Assembly: GCA_023091735.1 (NCBI GenBank)
Contig: JALKBU010000039.1
Span: forward strand, 49,971-113,970
Direction: 5' to 3'
From: Trichomonas tenax
Taxonomy: Eukaryota > Parabasalia > Trichomonadida > Trichomonadidae
DNA: 64,000 nt
Of the stretch, positions 62,639-64,000 are shown one piece after another (positions within the stretch are counted from its first letter, which is position 1; every line of letters begins with the position of its first letter). Both the position numbers and the translations under genes were made by a program. The notes beneath the pieces are model-generated. The model made no database searches. It had not been told where the DNA came from and worked only from the letters and a program-made list of their open reading frames with translations.

Positions 62639-63663
62639 CTAATAATATCCATGTGAACGTCTCAGATGATTATAGCATTCATCAGATGTATTGAAACAAA
62701 CTTTGCATTTCCAACAGAAATGTTTTCCGCATTTACATTCAATATGATTGCATCCCTTCTGTTTTGAAAACAAGAACATGGCAATTTGGACATCTCTTAA
62801 TTGTATCTGTATCATTAACAACTTCATTTGCCTTCCTTGGACAAATTTGTCCTTTATTATGGAACTGACCGCAGAAACGACATAATCGCTTGTGACATAT
62901 TTGGCATTCATTTTCAGACTTTGCAGCACTGAATGCAACATCTTCATGATCTGGGCAAACAAAGGATGTACCTGGTGTTGTGTGAACTATACCGATAATA
63001 ATGGTTCGAATCCAACGTTCCAAGAGATCAAAAATGTTCTTTTCGCAACGAAGTGAGTAAAAAAACTTGTCCAAGAGGGAAGAAACCATCAAATGCAAAT
63101 CCAGCCGGAAGAGTTATATAACGTATATTGCCTTTGGCGCTGTTAAAATCATCAATTAAAAAGTGCTCAAAGCAACCAAAACAAAGAAGTTTTGCAGTTG
63201 AAGTGTTATTCTTCATATCATAGCAAATAATTGGGATGTGAGATTTATGTGGAGGAGCGCACATTGATGGACAGAAGTAAACCTCTGGTTCTTCATCATT
63301 TATATATTCTTCAAGAGTACCATTAGCAACTTCTTGTTCTTCAGAAGGAACAATAACAACTCTTCGTTTCATGTCAATATACCAATTAGGTGTGATTTGA
63401 AACACCATTGAATGAACTGTGGAAAGTGATGCTGTTGATTTCAATGGAAGAATAGAAAATGGCGGAGCATACTTTCCTTCCATAAAAAGATCACGTGCAG
63501 AGTTTGCTTCTTTGTAACTCATTGATATATAATCACCATCTTGGAAACAATTGATTCCATTCTTTGCAAGGAAGAAACAAATATCTTCAATTGCAGGTTT
63601 ATAGGAAAGAAGTGAAAGGTGAATGGCATCTCCAGGAGGAATAAAATTGACCATATTGACCAT
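62639..63663 (-). pseudogene. RBR (RING-IBR-RING) E3 ubiquitin ligase, two +1 frameshifts
   Basis: Three overlapping frames form one protein. The N-terminal frame (63663-63028) ends with a RING1-like Cys set (CPSMCAPPHKSHIPIICYD, LCFGCFEHFLIDDF). The second (to about 62757) has the IBR (FVCPDHEDVAF, CQICHKRLCRFCGQFH, CP) and the start of RING2 (RCPNCHVLVFK). The third has GCNHIECKCGKHFCWKC, which includes the catalytic-type Cys region, and a C-terminal Cys/His tail. Frames change near 63050 in a run of seven T and near 62757 in GGG; one base fewer at each restores continuity. No in-frame stop is seen otherwise. The N-terminus may extend upstream of 63663 in open frame. RBR ligases transfer ubiquitin through a RING2 cysteine. 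Either a very young pseudogene or two consensus errors. Confidence 0.75.
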
Positions 63664-63934
63664 TATTTCATCTTCAGCAGAGACCTCAACTTCATCAATT
63701 TGATTTAAAGTTTTCGGGTTGCATACGAAATCTATTCGTTTGTTGCGCTTAATTTTTTTTCAATTGGATTTTGGAAAAAAAAGAATTTAAAGTGTTTACG
63801 CATAAGCTCTGTGTGTTATTCTCCCAAAAAAAAACTATAAAAGCATATTTGTGATTAGATTTACATATTTATTATCGACAACAACATATTTTACGTTATA
63901 AAAATGCTATACAATGGGAATATAATATATTATA

Positions 63935-64000
63935 ATGAGTAAAGCACATCATGGCAAATCAATGTTTTTGATGCAAGATATATCTAATATTTTAATGAAA
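63935..64000 (+). CDS. Possible start of a gene running off the window
   Basis: The ATG at 63935 opens a 22-codon frame that stays open to the last base (MSKAHHGKSMFLMQDISN...). The upstream region is AT-rich and free of other features. Too short for identification. Confidence 0.3.
   Translation, partial: MSKAHHGKSMFLMQDISNILMK

Noticed and set aside
63003..63013. GGTTCGAATCC, a tRNA T-arm-like word
   Set aside because: It lies within the RBR coding sequence on the other strand and no cloverleaf could be drawn around it.
62639..63663. Window-wide assembly error as cause of all broken genes
   Set aside because: Ten long frames up to 8.1 kb are perfect, and several broken genes carry base-substitution stops, which homopolymer errors cannot produce. 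It remains possible for the RBR gene alone.

Overview
The window looks like nuclear DNA of a parabasalid (trichomonad) protist. It is AT-rich and has long single-exon genes, including one of 8.1 kb. It also carries lineage-typical surface families: BspA-like leucine-rich repeats, Pmp-like beta-helix proteins, glycine-rich proteins and DUF3447/ankyrin relics. A fragment of a Maverick/Polinton packaging ATPase sits at the left edge. I cannot name the species. No tRNA, rRNA, CRISPR array or bacterial-style operon was seen, and no intron with the trichomonad GTAYGT...ACTAAC signature was recognised.

Layout: 1-0.9 kb, transposon ATPase end and an inverted repeat; 1.6-2.6 kb, GSK3-type kinase (-); 4.2-7.1 kb, decayed BspA-like gene (-); 7.9-8.5 kb, NAA10-type acetyltransferase (+); 8.6-12.3 kb, CARMIL-like LRR protein (-); 13.0-14.5 kb, disordered nuclear-type protein (+); 14.6-15.6 kb, coiled-coil reading frame full of TAA/TAG (-); 15.6-16.8 kb, broken glycine-rich surface protein (+); 18.5-21.1 kb, CLASP-like TOG protein (+); 22-29 kb, Pmp-like relics (-) with a poly-proline protein and a tail-anchored protein between them; 31.9-33.3 kb, M18 aminopeptidase homologue without its zinc ligands (+); 33.3-34.5 kb, chromodomain protein (-); 36.8-45.0 kb, PH-BEACH-WD40 giant (+); 45.5-47.1 kb, broken LamG+GH18 glycosidase (-); 47.4-50.9 kb, three tandem Pmp-like relics (+); 50.9-51.5 kb, second chromodomain protein (+); 51.7-56.0 kb, I/LWEQ (talin/HIP1R-type) gene with six in-frame stops and two frameshifts (-); 58.4-60.5 kb, coiled-coil protein (+); 61.3-62.6 kb, intact Pmp-like protein (+); 62.6-63.7 kb, RBR ubiquitin ligase with two +1 frameshifts (-).

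The window is two-sided. Intact conserved genes serve signalling, N-terminal acetylation, actin and microtubule control, chromatin reading and membrane traffic. They are scattered singly on both strands among decayed surface-protein genes and short repeats. The most notable points are a completely demetallated M18 peptidase homologue, broken genes whose premature stops are nearly all TAA/TAG where glutamine would fit, a GSK3 kinase with Glu in place of the activation-loop Tyr, recurring AAAAGTGACA and TGACATGTAAA motifs near starts, and a GC-rich near-perfect hairpin at 35.0 kb.
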